Positions 21,670-33,030 of a DNA stretch of 64,000 nt are shown one piece after another. This stretch comes from Codonopsis lanceolata (Eukaryota > Streptophyta > Magnoliopsida > Asterales > Campanulaceae): positions 57,533,546-57,597,545 of the forward strand of contig CM028381.1 in NCBI GenBank assembly GCA_013146195.2. The letters run 5' to 3'. Position 1 is the first letter of the stretch. Each line of letters starts with the position of its first letter. A model generated the notes under the pieces. That model was not told where the DNA came from. It did not search any database and saw only the letters and a program-made list of their open reading frames with translations. Position numbers and translations under genes: made by a program.

Positions 21670-23610
21670 ATGTTTAAATCAAGTGAGAATAATGTTCCTA
21701 CCTTTGATATGAGACTTTACATGGACGGTTTGGTGAGAGATTTGCATAACACCATGAGGGAGCAAAAGGATGATCTAATGGAAGAGATTGGGAAAATTCG
21801 TAGTGAACGAAAGAAAAAAACAAGAGAGGGAGGTAATGAACCTAATGAAGTGCGAAGACGTAGAATCGATGAAAAAATTAATTTTGAGAAATATTGGGAG
21901 GATCTTCGGTTGGAAATTAAGAACTCAAAACTAAAAGAAGTGGAGGTAAATAAGGGTGACAAAAATTCTTCTAAACCTTTACCAATAGGTGATGAGAGAC
22001 AAAATAATATGGTAGTTAGGAGGATGTTAGAATTGAGAGTTCCAATTGTTGAAGAGATTGAAAAGGAGAAAATTTTCTTTACTAAGTGCAAAGTGCAAGA
22101 GCGAATTTGTGGGGTGATCATTGATGGAAATAGTTATACTAATGTTGCTAGTGTGACCATGGTTGAGAAATTAGGGTTACCTACAACCAAGCATCCTAAA
22201 CCCTACAAGTTGCAATGCTTGAATGGAGGAGGTATGTTGAGGGTGAACAAACAGGTTCTTGTGAAGTTCAAGATTAGAAAATATGAAGATGAGGTGATGT
22301 GTGATGTGGTGCCAATACGACAAACTCATTTATTGCTAGGGCGACCTTGGCAAGTTGAGAGGAGTGTTAATTATGATGGCAACACAAAAAGACATTCATT
22401 TGTACACAATCAAATAACCATTAAGCTTGTACCATTGACTCCAACACAAGCTTATGATAATTTTATGATGATAAGCTCAATAGCTAGTGAAGAGAGAAAG
22501 GCTAGTAAGGAAAAGAAAATAGAGAAGCCTTTAAAAAAAGAGAGCTTGAGAGAAAATAAAGAGAGTTTGGCTAGAGAGCAAAGTGAGGAGAGTGAGATAG
22601 CCAAGAAAAAGGAGAGCTCAAGTGAAAATAATGAGAGTTTGGCTAGAGATAAAAGTGAGTTTTGTGAGATAGCCAAGAAAAATGAGAGCTTGAGTGAAAA
22701 CAAGAGTGAGAGGCCGGTTTTAGAGACTAGTGAAAGATGTGAGATAACCGGGCAAAAGGAGAGGAAAATTAGTGTGTGCTCTCAAAAGAAAGAGTGTGAG
22801 AAAGAGAAAGAGAAAGAAAGTGAGGCAAATTTTGATACTATCAAGTTAATGTTGTATTGTCAAAATCTATTGTTTCTTTTTTCACAAACTTTTCAAGAGG
22901 CACCACCAAAAGAAATTGTGAGATTGAAGATGGAATACCAACAAGGTAAGGAAATTGTTGTAGATCCTACATTTTATCAAAGGTATGATCTTAATCTTTC
23001 TTGGAAGAATAAGTTTTGTGGCGAATTGTTACATGTCAAGCACCATGACATTGATAATAAGCTCAATAGAGTTGTTGTTAAGTTTGGACAATTGACTAGA
23101 TTTGTTGACACTTGTGTCATGGGTAAAATTGTTAAGTCGCCTAAATTATTACATGTTAAGCACCAAGGATTTGATAAGAAATTCAGAATTGTTAAAAGTT
23201 CTACTTGTGATAATTTGATTAGTCTTGTGTATTCCTTATTCATGAGAAGAATTGTTTCTTTAGTTGACATGCCAATGAAGTTCCAATTGCAAAGTTTAGT
23301 TAGTCACCATGGTCTAAGTGATTGGATGAAATATGGTGAATATATTGGTGATGACTTAAATTTGACATTGCATAAACCTAATCATTCGTATGTGGATCCA
23401 TTCATGGATGTTACATTGGTTGTTAATATTGTAGGATTGAATTGTGCATTGCATGTTGGAAAGAAAATTCTGAATTTTGCATTGGGGATTTCTAAGTTTC
23501 ACCAAGATGTGAGTTCGAAACTTGTGATTATGCATGATGTTTCTATGATGAATTATTTTGTTGCATGTCATAAGATTGTTGAAGTTTCCCATGATGCCGA
23601 TGTTTCATAA
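21670..23610 (+). CDS. 647-codon ORF of a non-autonomous LTR element: retropepsin-like domain, 24-residue repeats, unrecognised C-terminus
   Basis: From ATG at 21670 (in-frame codons lead in from 21655) the protein starts with a charged helical region. About residues 150-260 form the gag-pol protease-like domain of Ty3/gypsy elements: KCKVQERICGVIIDGNSY, TNVASVTMVEKLGLPT, HPKPYKLQCLNGGG, then VVPIRQTHLLLGRPWQ. The catalytic Asp-Thr/Ser-Gly is represented by IDGNS. Three tandem 24-residue repeats of the type KESLRENKESLAREQSEESE follow. The last 250 or so residues match nothing I recognise and contain an internal repeat (ELLHVKHHDIDNKLNRVV and KLLHVKHQGFDKKFRIV). The typical gag domain, zinc knuckle, reverse transcriptase and integrase are absent, so any movement would need helper proteins. 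The long uninterrupted frame is notable in this wrecked neighbourhood. Confidence 0.7.
   Translation: MFKSSENNVPTFDMRLYMDGLVRDLHNTMREQKDDLMEEIGKIRSERKKKTREGGNEPNEVRRRRIDEKINFEKYWEDLRLEIKNSKLKEVEVNKGDKNSSKPLPIGDERQNNMVVRRMLELRVPIVEEIEKEKIFFTKCKVQERICGVIIDGNSYTNVASVTMVEKLGLPTTKHPKPYKLQCLNGGGMLRVNKQVLVKFKIRKYEDEVMCDVVPIRQTHLLLGRPWQVERSVNYDGNTKRHSFVHNQITIKLVPLTPTQAYDNFMMISSIASEERKASKEKKIEKPLKKESLRENKESLAREQSEESEIAKKKESSSENNESLARDKSEFCEIAKKNESLSENKSERPVLETSERCEITGQKERKISVCSQKKECEKEKEKESEANFDTIKLMLYCQNLLFLFSQTFQEAPPKEIVRLKMEYQQGKEIVVDPTFYQRYDLNLSWKNKFCGELLHVKHHDIDNKLNRVVVKFGQLTRFVDTCVMGKIVKSPKLLHVKHQGFDKKFRIVKSSTCDNLISLVYSLFMRRIVSLVDMPMKFQLQSLVSHHGLSDWMKYGEYIGDDLNLTLHKPNHSYVDPFMDVTLVVNIVGLNCALHVGKKILNFALGISKFHQDVSSKLVIMHDVSMMNYFVACHKIVEVSHDADVS
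22537..22752 (+). repeat. 72-bp coding tandem repeat, 3 units
   Basis: Units 22537-22608, 22609-22680 and 22681-22752 encode 24-residue repeats. The first two are close (KESLRENKESLAREQSEESE against KESSSENNESLARDKSEFCE, each ending IAKK). The third is diverged. Confidence 0.8.
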
Positions 23611-23904
23611 GATTTATGGATTTGATATACATAAAGCTTTATCTTCTTTGTTATATGCAATTCTTTATAAGCATGCAAATACTTGGGAAGGTTGTGAACA
23701 TTGTGTTGAGGGTGTCCATGAGAAAGCATTGTTGTATGATAGTTTAATGCACGAGGACAACCAATGCCCCCTTATAATCGGAGGGGATTTCAACCCTCGA
23801 AATGAAATGGAACAATTAATTAATCCTAAGATATGGGGTCCTATTTTTATCAAGAAAAAAGTAAACCTCCACTTCTTTGGCAACCTCGACTAAAGAAGAA
23901 ATTG
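23611..23904 (+). other. Tail of the family B element, no gene recognised
   Basis: A frame overlapping the end of the long ORF (23558-23893) runs to YDSLMHEDNQCPLIIGGDFN. No polypurine tract or second LTR is visible before the LINE remnant, so the element is truncated here. Confidence 0.4.
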
Positions 23905-24760
23905 ATTGTCGCCTATCATCACAACCATATTAGCTAAAGATCCGCCACCGAATTTGCTTCACGATAGCAATGAGAAAAGGAGAGGGAGAGCCGAGATTGA
24001 TATCTTTGATAGCTTGATGGGTAGTATCACAATGCCAAGGATAAGAAGCCTTCCTAGATGCAGCCAAACAGATTTTGGAATCAAGCTCCACCCAAGCATT
24101 CTTGACCTTCTTCTCTTTGAGCCACTTGATCCCCCTTAAAGAGCCATACATTCTGCCCGAAGTTAGATAAATTTCTTAGAATTCGTAGAAAGCAAAATAT
24201 TAAATCCCTCTATCGCTTCGAATAATGCCTCCGCTTGGAAGACCCAGATTGCCTCGACAAGCACCGGCCTGCTAAGCTTATTTTTCCCGAGCCAGAGGGA
24301 GGCTATCCCAAAACACCACCAGACGGTTTTAACCTTTGACGCTTGATGGGAGGGAGAGACCGCCAATCTTGATGGGAGGCAAATAGAAACCCAGCGTTAG
24401 AGAGAATCTCTGCGAGAAAGATTTTAGCGTGGTGAGCAAGCGGGATGAGGAGAGGTAGTTAATCGTCAAAAGGCCTTGATTGCGGTTCAACCATAATTCC
24501 CAACAAATGATAGAAGGAATGATAACGTGAAGAGCAGAAGAGTTATCACTAAGCCACCACTTGAAACATGCTTCTTGAATAGAGTGGGGCGTATTCGTAG
24601 AGCCAAAGATCGCCAAGCTTCCCATGAGACAGGAGTCATGAGAAAACATGAGAGAAGGTCTCAAAATAGTGCTTCCAAGAACTTGATAACATTGGGAGGC
24701 CAATTAGAAACCACTTCCAACGATACTCTCATCCGGGGTAACTTATGTTTATAATCTCCA
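23905..24760 (-). pseudogene. L1-type LINE C-terminal region with RNase H, frameshifted
   Basis: On the minus strand, spread over several frames, are the pieces of a plant L1 LINE C-terminus. In order: a Trp-rich zf-RVT linker (CWELWLNRNQG), RNase H pieces (VFQAEALFEAIEGFNILL, AWVELDSKICLAA, SYPWHCDTTHQAIKDI) and the terminal motif FSHCYREANSVADL at about 23935-23980. The pieces are in the right order but separated by frameshifts and stops. Reverse transcriptase and endonuclease are missing. No poly-A end is seen on the 3' side (left), so both ends are truncated. Confidence 0.7.
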
Positions 24761-25024
24761 CATAAAAATCTTCCGAGGTGATTTTACCGGATGAACTTCG
24801 GCAAAGAAGTGGGATAATGGAAGCATGAGATTCCCGAGGCGAAATAGAAATTGCCATTGATGGGAGCAGCGAGGCACGATCATCATTCCTTTAAGCGAAT
24901 ATCATTCGATTGAATGAAAGAGGCGATGAAAATCAATGTGATTCTGGCGGAAGAATTACGGCGAGATGCATCAACAGATCTTTGACGGCCAGATAGATTA
25001 CATCACGGAGGTTTGGTCGAAGCA
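24761..25024. other. Unassigned sequence before the gap
   Basis: About 260 bp, possibly more of the LINE, but no motif was recognised. Confidence 0.3.
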
Positions 25025-25124
25025 NNNNNNNNNNNNNNNNNNNNNNNNNNNNNNNNNNNNNNNNNNNNNNNNNNNNNNNNNNNNNNNNNNNNNNNNNNNN
25101 NNNNNNNNNNNNNNNNNNNNNNNN
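25025..25124. other. Assembly gap (100 N)
   Basis: Exactly 100 Ns, the conventional placeholder for a gap of unknown size. The continuity of the LINE remnant and element 2 across it is unproven. Confidence 0.98.
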
Positions 25125-25795
25125 AAGTTGGGGAGGTAATTGTGGTATAACTTCAATTTTGGCCTTATCAACTACAAATCCTTTGTTAGATGACCTAAAA
25201 CTATCCCATGTTTAACCATGAAATCGCTTTTTGTCCAACTTAGGGTCAAATTTGTTTCGCAACATCTTTTTAGAACCGGTGTTAGATTTTCTAGGCAATG
25301 ATCAAAAGAATTTCCGAATATGGAGAAGTCATCCATAAATACTTCCACACATTTTTCAACTAAATCAGAAAATATAGAAATCATGCATCTTTGAAACGTA
25401 ACTGGGGCATTATATAATCCAAAGGGCATTCTCCTAAACACAAAGGTACCAAAGGGACATGTAAATGTGGTTTTCTCTTGATCTTCCGGTGCAAGTGGGA
25501 TTTGATTGTAACCAGAGAAACCATCAAGAAAACAATAATACTCATGGCCAGCTAGTTGTTCAAGGATTTGGTCAATAAAAGGCAAGGGAAAGTGATCTTT
25601 CCTTGTTGCCGCATTTAGTTTTCTCAAATCAATGCACATTCTATAGCCAATAATAATTGGTGTGGGAACTAACTCATCTTTCTCATTCTTAACAACAGTA
25701 ATTCTTGATTTCTTTGGAACTACTTGGATTGGACTAACCCATTTACTATCATATATCGGGTAGATTATACCCGCATCAAGAAGTTTAAGCACTTA
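25125..25795 (-). pseudogene. Gypsy reverse transcriptase fragment (Athila-like element 2)
   Basis: The minus-strand frame encodes the fingers and palm of Ty3/gypsy reverse transcriptase: LLDAGIIYPIYDSKWVSPIQ, VVPKKSRITVV, YRMCIDLRKLNAATRKDHFP, LPFIDQILEQLAGHEYY, CFLDGFSGYNQIPL, TFTCPFGTFVFRRMPFGL and the catalytic FMDDFSIFG. The catalytic Asp pair is intact. A stop just upstream (25796-25798) separates it from the protease-side frame, and after VLGHLTKDL a stop ends the frame near 25172. Downstream parts (RNase H, integrase) would lie in or beyond the gap. Confidence 0.88.
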
Positions 25796-27180
25796 TTTTC
25801 GAACTGCTTCTTCCATATGAGGGTTAAGTCTTCTTTGTCGTTCTCTAGAAGGTTTGCTACCTTCTTCTAAATGAATTCTATGCATACACTTAGATGGACT
25901 GATACCTTTCAAATCTTCTAAGGACCAACCTATAGCTTCTCTATGTGTCCATAATACCTTTAATAAGCTTGTCTCTTGTTCTTCCGTTAAATCAGCAGCA
26001 ATTATAACGGGTAGAGTTTTACCTTCCCTTAAAAATGCATATTTTAAATGAGATGGTAATGGCTTTAATTCTACTTCAGGAGGGGATTTAATGGATGGAA
26101 TAATTTAGGAATTTTGGTTTAACTTTTTCTTCTTTATCTTCTTCCTTAAGAATCTCTTCTTTATTTTCACTATCTTTCTTGAGAGCTTCTAATCTTTCCT
26201 TCTCTTTCCTAGGATCGGTCTCTTGGAGTTCTTTTTCTAATTCTTCTATGTCAGTTTTTATATGGGAGAAGATTCTTTCATCATCATCTACTCCAAACAT
26301 ATCTTTCTCTAACTCATCATCATTTAAATTTGCTTCAAAGCTTTGGGTTGTAAGATTTTCAATTTCATCAATTGAAAAGCATGCATTCATGTCACTCGGT
26401 CTATCTAGAGCATCAAAAACTAAAATTTCTACAGTTTCTCCCATAACTGACATTGAAAGGTTACCATTCTTCACATTAATCATGGTATTAGCAGTAGCCA
26501 TGAAAGGTCTTCCTAACAGAATAGGAACTTCATTGTTAGCGCATATTTTCTTTCCATCTCTAGAACCACAAAATCAACTAGGATGATCAACTTATCTACT
26601 TGTACTAGAATGTCTTCTATTATTCCCAAAGGATGTTTGACCAAACGGTCAACTAACTATAAAGACATAGTAGTGGGTTTTAATTCACCCAAACCTAATT
26701 GTTTATAGACAGCGAAAGGCATTCAATTAATACTCGCTCCTAGATCTAGCATAGTTTTCATCTTTTTAGAACTACCTAAGGAGACTTGGATATTAAAACT
26801 ACCTGGATCTTTTAATTTAGAATAGATTTCGCTTGTTCTGTCTGACTAGGGAACTTCCCTTCTTCACTTTCTTGATATTTTGCAAGATCTTTCTGCAATC
26901 TTTCCACAGTTTCTAACAGATATTTATTAAGAGCAACTTGTCCACTATTTGATCCTTCCGATTTCGGAGCTTCTTCAATCTGCAACTGTCCTTTCTTAGG
27001 GAATTGTTGAGGTTGTAAGGGCTTATTTACTCACCATGAAAAGTTAGGATGATTCCTCTAACCTGGATTATATGTGTTGGAAAAGGGATCATTCATTTGC
27101 CTTTGAGGGTACATGTTCATCGCATTAACCTATTCAGGATACACAGCACTAGATGGACACAAGTTAGTAGCATGAGAATT
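25796..27180 (-). pseudogene. Protease and linker region of element 2, degenerate
   Basis: Reading toward lower coordinates, the region holds a protease motif MLDLGAS (about 26735-26755), MPFAVYKQLGLGELKPTT, a partial flap, and an open stretch at 26088-26501 (TANTMINVKNGNLSMSVMGE, then a Glu/Lys-rich linker). Several stops interrupt it. The DLGAS active site is the form usual for Athila-type proteases. Confidence 0.7.
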
Positions 27181-28099
27181 TAATCCACAAATAGTACATG
27201 CTTCTTGAATTTGTGTTTACAAAAGTTCAATTTGAGCTTTCATTTGAGCTATTTGAGCTTGAGTATCTGAACTTTCATGGACTTGAAACAAACTTCTACT
27301 TTTTCCTCTTGTACTTTTATGTTGGGAATTTGCACTTAACATCTCAAGCAAGTTTTCTAATTCAGCTAGTGTCATTCTATTGATAGAACCACCAGCTGCA
27401 CTCTCAACCATAGTTTGCAAGGCAGGCAAAAGAGCATGATAAACTGAGTTACTAACACATCTTGAGATAAATTATGATGGGGACATAAAATAAGTAAATT
27501 TTCAAATCTATCACATGCTTCATGGAATGTTTCTCCCGATTCAGTTTGAAAAGACATAATTTGTTTCCTATATTAAAAAAGAGATGCATGTTGATAAAAT
27601 TTACCCATAAACAAATCATATAATTGAGCCCATGTATAAACATTTCTTGGTGCTAGATTCATAAACCATCTTCTCCCGCATCTTTTAATGCACATTGAAA
27701 ATATCTCATTTTTATCTGATCTTCTGTCAAACCTCCTAATGGAAAATTATCAGTCATAAAACCATATTCCTTAACAAAAGTTGCTGGATCTTCAGATGGC
27801 AATCCATGGAATGAAGGAAACTTGTTATAAAAATGACCTTTAAGTTCAAAATTTCTTACCGCTTCTGGTAAAACTAAACATGATGGTGTTGCATTCAACA
27901 TGGGACGACCATAATCATTTATAGCTCTTTGATTGATTACTACTTCCATATTTCTATCAGCAGGTTCTTCTCTTCTTTGATTCAAGTTTACCGGAGGAAC
28001 CAGATTTTCAGGATTTTGATTATTGTTGTTATCCATTGAAGGATCAACCAGAGGATCCTCTCTATTCAACTGTTCTTGACTAACGGGCTGGTTTTCCAA
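27181..28099 (-). pseudogene. Athila-like gag (element 2), frameshifted
   Basis: The frame at 27659-28099 encodes the N-terminal gag part, with VLPEAVRNFELKGHFYNKFP, FHGLPSEDPATFVKEYG and LGGLTEDQIKMRYFQCALKD. The rest continues in other frames (GETFHEACDRFENLL, CPHHNL, then MTLAELENLLEMLSAN). It is clearly the same gag family as 11776-12555. At least two frameshifts break it. Confidence 0.8.
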
Positions 28100-28337
28100 A
28101 TTATCAGGGTCTTCCTGCTTCTTACCAAGATTATTTTGTATTTTGATTTAATTCTGTCAGCTTGGGATTTAGAGATCAACGACCATGCATAAATTAACAA
28201 AAGCAAATGAAATTAAAAACTAAAAATAAAAATCTTTTTCGTATTTTTATTCCTTTATAAAAACTGAATTTAAAAACAACGCTACCAACAAACTAACTAA
28301 GCAATCTAGCTTGTCCCTGGCAACAGCGCCAAAAACT
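28100..28337 (-). other. Leader and tRNA-Asp-type primer-binding site of element 2
   Basis: On the minus strand, just after the LTR end, TTGGCGCTGTTGCCAGGGAC lies at about 28313-28332. It is close to the match for the 3' end of plant tRNA-Asp (TGGCGCCGTTGCCGGGG) used by Athila elements. Confidence 0.75.
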
Positions 28338-29584
28338 TGATCGTGTCTTATTTTAATTAATTACTTGCAAGTGCACAAGACTATTGTAGAATAGCTTGGG
28401 AAGCAAGGGTCGAACCACAGAGACAAGAAGAATACTAATTACAAGAATATTGGTAGCTATTTAAACTAAGGGGGGTTTTTATTTGTTTTATCGTAACTAA
28501 TTTATTCTACTAAAACATGAATTTTAATTAACTAAACAGCAATCGCAGTTGTAAAGATCTTATGGAAGAGGGAAATCCAGGATTGGCGTTTCACTTGATC
28601 TACTCTATTGCTTATTTAAATAAAGTATTATTCAATACATTGGGTTCGTTTATGAAAGATAGATATAGATTGTCAAATTATAATTCAGTCTCCGTCCCAA
28701 ATGATTCATCCACTCCATATCCTAAGAACAAGAACATATGCATCCTATCTGTCACTTAGGTCATATATATGAACCCGATCACTCTCGTGCATCGATAGGT
28801 TCAATTTATCATGATGGTGAGCCAGTGTACGACATATGCATTTAGCCGTGCAGCTATCCGCATCTCTAGGCCTTTATTACTTGCGATTCCATTCATTTGG
28901 TCAAAGCTAGACAATAAAGGGGTTGAAAAACATCATGATCAACAATAATTGCATGAATAAAATTATATTAAGCAATAGATTCGATACAAGTTACCTCCCA
29001 ATTCCTAGATTAATGGACAGTTAGTTCATCCTTAAAGATGAACCAAACAGCGAGATGAAGGAATACATGAATCGATCTTCAAAACTGTAATTACAATGAC
29101 TAAATTATGTAATACAAACTAAAATCAGTATTAGAACCGTTTTCTATGAATTTCTAGACGTCCTTTGGCTTTGGCTACCGTCTTCTATATTTACGGAGGT
29201 GTTGTAGGGGAATATGAGGTTCAATCCAGGTGAAAGACCTCCTAAAGGCGGTTCTGGGGACCTTGCGGCCGCATTGTGTTTACACCTTGCATCCACAAGG
29301 GTCTTGAACGGGCTAAGCAACGTTCTGCCTACCTTGCGAGGGCAAGGCCTTGGAGGCTTGCGGCTGCAAGGTGTCCAGTTTGTCTCTTTTGCATCTTTTC
29401 AATAGTTACACTTTGCACCCTTCCTCGAATTCTTCAATAAAAGCTCTATAAATCCCATAAGTTCACCTAAAACCCTGAAACTCACAACATAGCTCAAAAA
29501 CACATATTGGTAGCCAAACGCCTCGTGGAATTGCTAATTCTAAGTCATAAAAGTACCCAATAAAGACATAAAATACGTCTATCA
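28338..29584 (-). repeat. 5' LTR of Athila-like element 2
   Basis: On the plus strand the LTR starts TGATCGTG and ends GTCTATCA, so it begins TGATAG and ends CGATCA in element orientation. It is homologous to 12727-14279 (CAAGACTATTGTAGAATAG, GGAAGCAAGGGTCGAACC, GCCTCGTGGAATTGC). A minus-strand TATA-like run lies near 29185, with degenerate copies of the 18-bp palindrome upstream at 29260-29277, 29283-29300, 29331-29348 and 29355-29372. Confidence 0.82.
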
Positions 29585-29587
29585 GCA

Positions 29588-29611
29588 ATATATATATATA
29601 TATATATATAT
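29588..29611. repeat. (AT)n microsatellite
   Basis: An uninterrupted AT run three bases after the LTR end of element 2, at the boundary with the Tat-type element. Confidence 0.9.
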
Positions 29612-29999
29612 GTACCTGTACAAAAATAAATCATAATCTAAATAATCTTATACCTATTCCTGAGTTGCACCTTATGGATTTTTATATTTTGATGTTTTTT
29701 TTTTTCATTTTGAGCCTTGTCGTGGTTTTTCTCTTAGCCAGTCAAAAACCGATACGAGCTGCCTTTTCATGTCATAAGCAGTCTTTTCCATGTGGTCAAC
29801 ATGCCTGACACATGTTTGACCCTTGTTTGCCCGGACCTGAAGATGTTGAAAACTTTGTCTACTAGAGATAAAATGCTAGAGACTGTTTTCTCTCTCCTTC
29901 TCCTGGTTTTTCTTTTGTTTTGTTCTAACTTTTGCCTAGGCCGCCCTTTCAGGTTTTCAACCTAGCAAGCCCTTATTCTCCTTGTATATATTTCTTTTT

Positions 30000-31143
30000 T
30001 TTCTTTTGCTCTAAATTTTGCTTAGACCGCCCTTTCGGGTTTTCAATCTAGCGAACTGGAGAGAAATACAATTGCCAGATAATTTTGACTCATGCATAGT
30101 ATCTTTTGAGCTTATCCATGTTAACGGGATGAATGAGGTCTTCCCCATCCTGATTGGTGAGGAGCACCGCACCTCCTGACTGGATTTGTTTGATGATGTA
30201 GGGTCCCATCCAAGGAGACTTCCATTTTCCCCTAGTGTCGACATAACTAGGGGGTTTTTCGCAGAGTATACCAGGTCTCCTACTTGGATACTACGGCCTT
30301 TGAATTTTTTATTGAAGGCTCGAGCTATTCATTTCTGATATGCTCAAGTATGCTCTAAAGCTAGCAGTCGTCGTTCATCTAACAGGGCTAATTCTTCGTA
30401 GCGATGTTTGATCCAGTCAATTTCAGATACATCTGATTCCATCATAACCCTTAATGATGGGACTTCTCTTTCAATAGGCAGCACTGCCTCCATGTCATAT
30501 GCTAGAGAATAAGGGGTAGCCCCAGTAGGTGTGCGGATCTAAGTGCGATAGCCCCGGAGTGCTAGCGGCAGCTTTTCTGGCCAGTCTTTTCCTATTTCAG
30601 CCATTTTTCTGATAATTTTTCTAATGTTTTATTGGCTGCTTCGACAGCACCATTTGTTTGAGGTCGGTATTAGGAAGACTTGTGTCTCTGGATTTTGAAC
30701 TCATCGAGCAGACGGTTCACGTCCCCTTCAAAGTACGTACCGTTATCAAAAATTATTTTGAAAGGGACCCCGTATCTGTATATGATATTGGTTCTAATGA
30801 ACTCGGACACCTTTCTTGCATTCAGCACTTTGTAGGAAGAGGCTTCTACCCATTTTGTGAAGTAATCGACAGCTACCAGAACATATTCATGGCCATTGGA
30901 TCCTTTTGGGTGAATTTGACCTATGACGTCAATTCCCCATGTTGAGAAGAGCCAAGGGGCGGTGGAGTTGTACAGTGTATGCGGGGAACACGCACCCACC
31001 GTATACAGTCCGTTTCTAGCGTGCTCCAGTATTACCACTGTCTGATTATTTTCTTTGATAGCATATGCCCATTCATGTGTGGCCCACAAGTACCACCGTG
31101 CAACTGGTCCATGACTTGCTCGGCTTTTGCATGATTGATGCAT
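30000..31143 (-). pseudogene. Tat-type integrase, degenerate
   Basis: The open part 30670-31143 encodes the core: WGIDVIGQIHPKGSNGHEYV, VAVDYFTKWVEASS and YGVPFKIIFDNGTYFEG. After a stop the same protein continues with YRPQTNGAVEAANKTLEK, which holds the catalytic Glu. Further frames to about 30000 carry C-terminal remnants. Both catalytic Asp residues are present (the D in WGID and the D in IIFDNG). Several stops and frame changes remove function. Confidence 0.82.
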
Positions 31144-31265
31144 AGTATGTTTAAACCTTGGTAGTGCCTTTTGTATAGACTATCCCCGTTGAACATGAAT
31201 TGTGATGCCCACCTTCGTAGGGAGATTTTCCCTCTTTTGTCTAGGTTGGGTGGATAGACCCCTTT

Positions 31266-31940
31266 CTAAATTAGGTACATGATGTCTAGATACCAGAGCT
31301 CGTTATCCTTTTCAGGGGTGGCATCAATTCTGAAGCAATAGGCATGAGTGGTCTTTTTCCCGACTATAAATGGTTGGACGTTGATTTCTGTGGGAACTTT
31401 GACCAATGAGGCTAAAGTGGCTAAGGCATCGGCGAATTGATTTCTATCTCGTGGTAGATAATGAAACGAGACATTATTGAATACTTTTCCTAAGGCCGTC
31501 AATCTAGCATCATATAGCTGTAGCAAGGGATCCTGGGTTTTCCATTTCCATTCGACCTAGTTTATGATCAAGGTAGAGTCATCGAAGACTTCCAAGTCTT
31601 TGGCTCCTTTTCGGAGAGCCTCTTCTAGACCAGCAATGCAAGACTCATATTCGGCAGTATTATTTGAGCATTCAAATTTCAGTCTTATAGCCAAAGGAGT
31701 GTGGGAATCTGCTGGATCAATTAGCAGGATTCCTATGCCGAAACCTCTTTTGTTGGTAGCCCCATCAAAGAGCATTTGCCATTTGGTGTCATGATCAGTA
31801 ATTTCCAGGACACCTTCATTTGGGAAACTTGGCTCCAATACATCTTCTGATTCTAGTGGTAGATCAACTAAATGGTCTGCGATCACGCTGCCTTTGATAG
31901 ACTTAAACGTGATATAGGTGATGTCAAATTCGTTGAGCAC
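31266..31940 (-). pseudogene. Archaeal-type RNase H domain of the Tat element
   Basis: The frame at 31557-31940 encodes WQMLFDGATNKRGFGIGIL, then FECSNNTAEYESCIAGLEEA and KDLEVFDDSTLIIN, the first three catalytic blocks (D, E, D). After a stop and frame change, 31266-31526 supplies SFHYLPRDRNQFADALATLA with the last Asp. Such a second RNase H after the retroviral one is characteristic of Tat/Ogre elements. The break near 31530-31557 inactivates it. Confidence 0.82.
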
Positions 31941-31959
31941 GAATGACCATTTAGCCAGT

Positions 31960-33030
31960 CTATTGGAGAGTGATGGCTTACCAAAGATGTACCCCCATTC
32001 TAGAGATGAGTTTGATGGACTGGGCTTGCAAATAGGTTTGAACCTCTGTGTTACCTAGACTAGACCGGCGCAGCTTTTTTCTAAGGCCGGGTAGTTTATC
32101 TCGCTTCCTTGCAACTTCCTACTTATGAAGTAGACGGAATTTTCAATGTAGGAATCTTCTTTTTCTTGGCCGAGCATAGCCCCTAGTGTCATGTCTGTGA
32201 CGGTTAGGTATAGGAGGAGGGGTTTATGTGTATGGGGAGGAGCTAGCACTGGTGGGTTGGCAAGGTATTTTTTGACTTTTTCGAAGGCTAGTTGGCATTT
32301 TTCGTCCCAGACTCGGTCAGTGTCCTTCTTCAGGAGTTTGAATAGTAGTTCACATATGGAGATTAGCTGCCTGATGAAGCGACTGATATATTGCAATCGG
32401 CCCAGGAAACCTTTGACTTCTGTTGGGGTTTTTGACTGTGGCATGTCTATGATGGCTTTTATTTTGGCTGGCTCTATTTCGATGCCTTGTTCGGTAACTA
32501 GGAAACCTAGGAATTTGCCCTTGGTGACTCGAATGTGCATTTGGTCGGGTTGAGCTTCATTTGGTGCTTTCTTAACCTTTCGAAGAATTTTTGAAGGTCT
32601 TTGACATGGGCACCGTATGTATTGTCAGAATGCACAATCATATCGTCCACATACACCTCGACTTCTTTATGTATCATATCGTGGAAGAGGGTAGTGGCGG
32701 CCCTTTGGTAGGTAGCCCCAGTATTTTTCAACCTAAACGGCATGACAGTATAGCAGTAGGTTCCCCGGGGGGTGATGAATGAAGTTTTTTCTTGGTCTTC
32801 TCCTGCCATTTTAATCTGATTGTAGCCCAGCATGCCGTCTATGAAGGATCTTATTTTGTGGGAAGCCACGGCGTCTACCACAATATTGATGTTGGGTAGA
32901 TGGAAGTCATCTTTGGGCGATGCCTTGTTGAGGTCGCGGAGTCTACACAGATCCGAACCTTTCCATTGGGTTTCGAAACGGTCACTATATTTGACAGCCA
33001 AATTGGGTATTCAACTACCCAAATGAATTT
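31960..33030 (-). pseudogene. Tat-type reverse transcriptase and RNase H, frameshifted
   Basis: The frame at 32507-33001 encodes DLNKASPKDDFHLPNINIVV, MLGYNQIKMAGEDQEKTSF, TPRGTYCYTVMPF and the catalytic YVDDMIVHS. The frame at 32055-32540 continues with GKFLGFLVTEQGIEIEPAKI, KGFLGRLQYISRFI and the start of the retroviral RNase H (LYLTVTDMTLGAMLGQE, VYFISRKL). The two frames overlap with a shift near 32510-32540. The catalytic YVDD is intact. Confidence 0.88.

Noticed and set aside
23690..23893. Peptide PLIIGGDFNP resembling a LINE endonuclease motif
   Set aside because: Only a few residues match, the strand is opposite to the LINE remnant and no other endonuclease motif is nearby.
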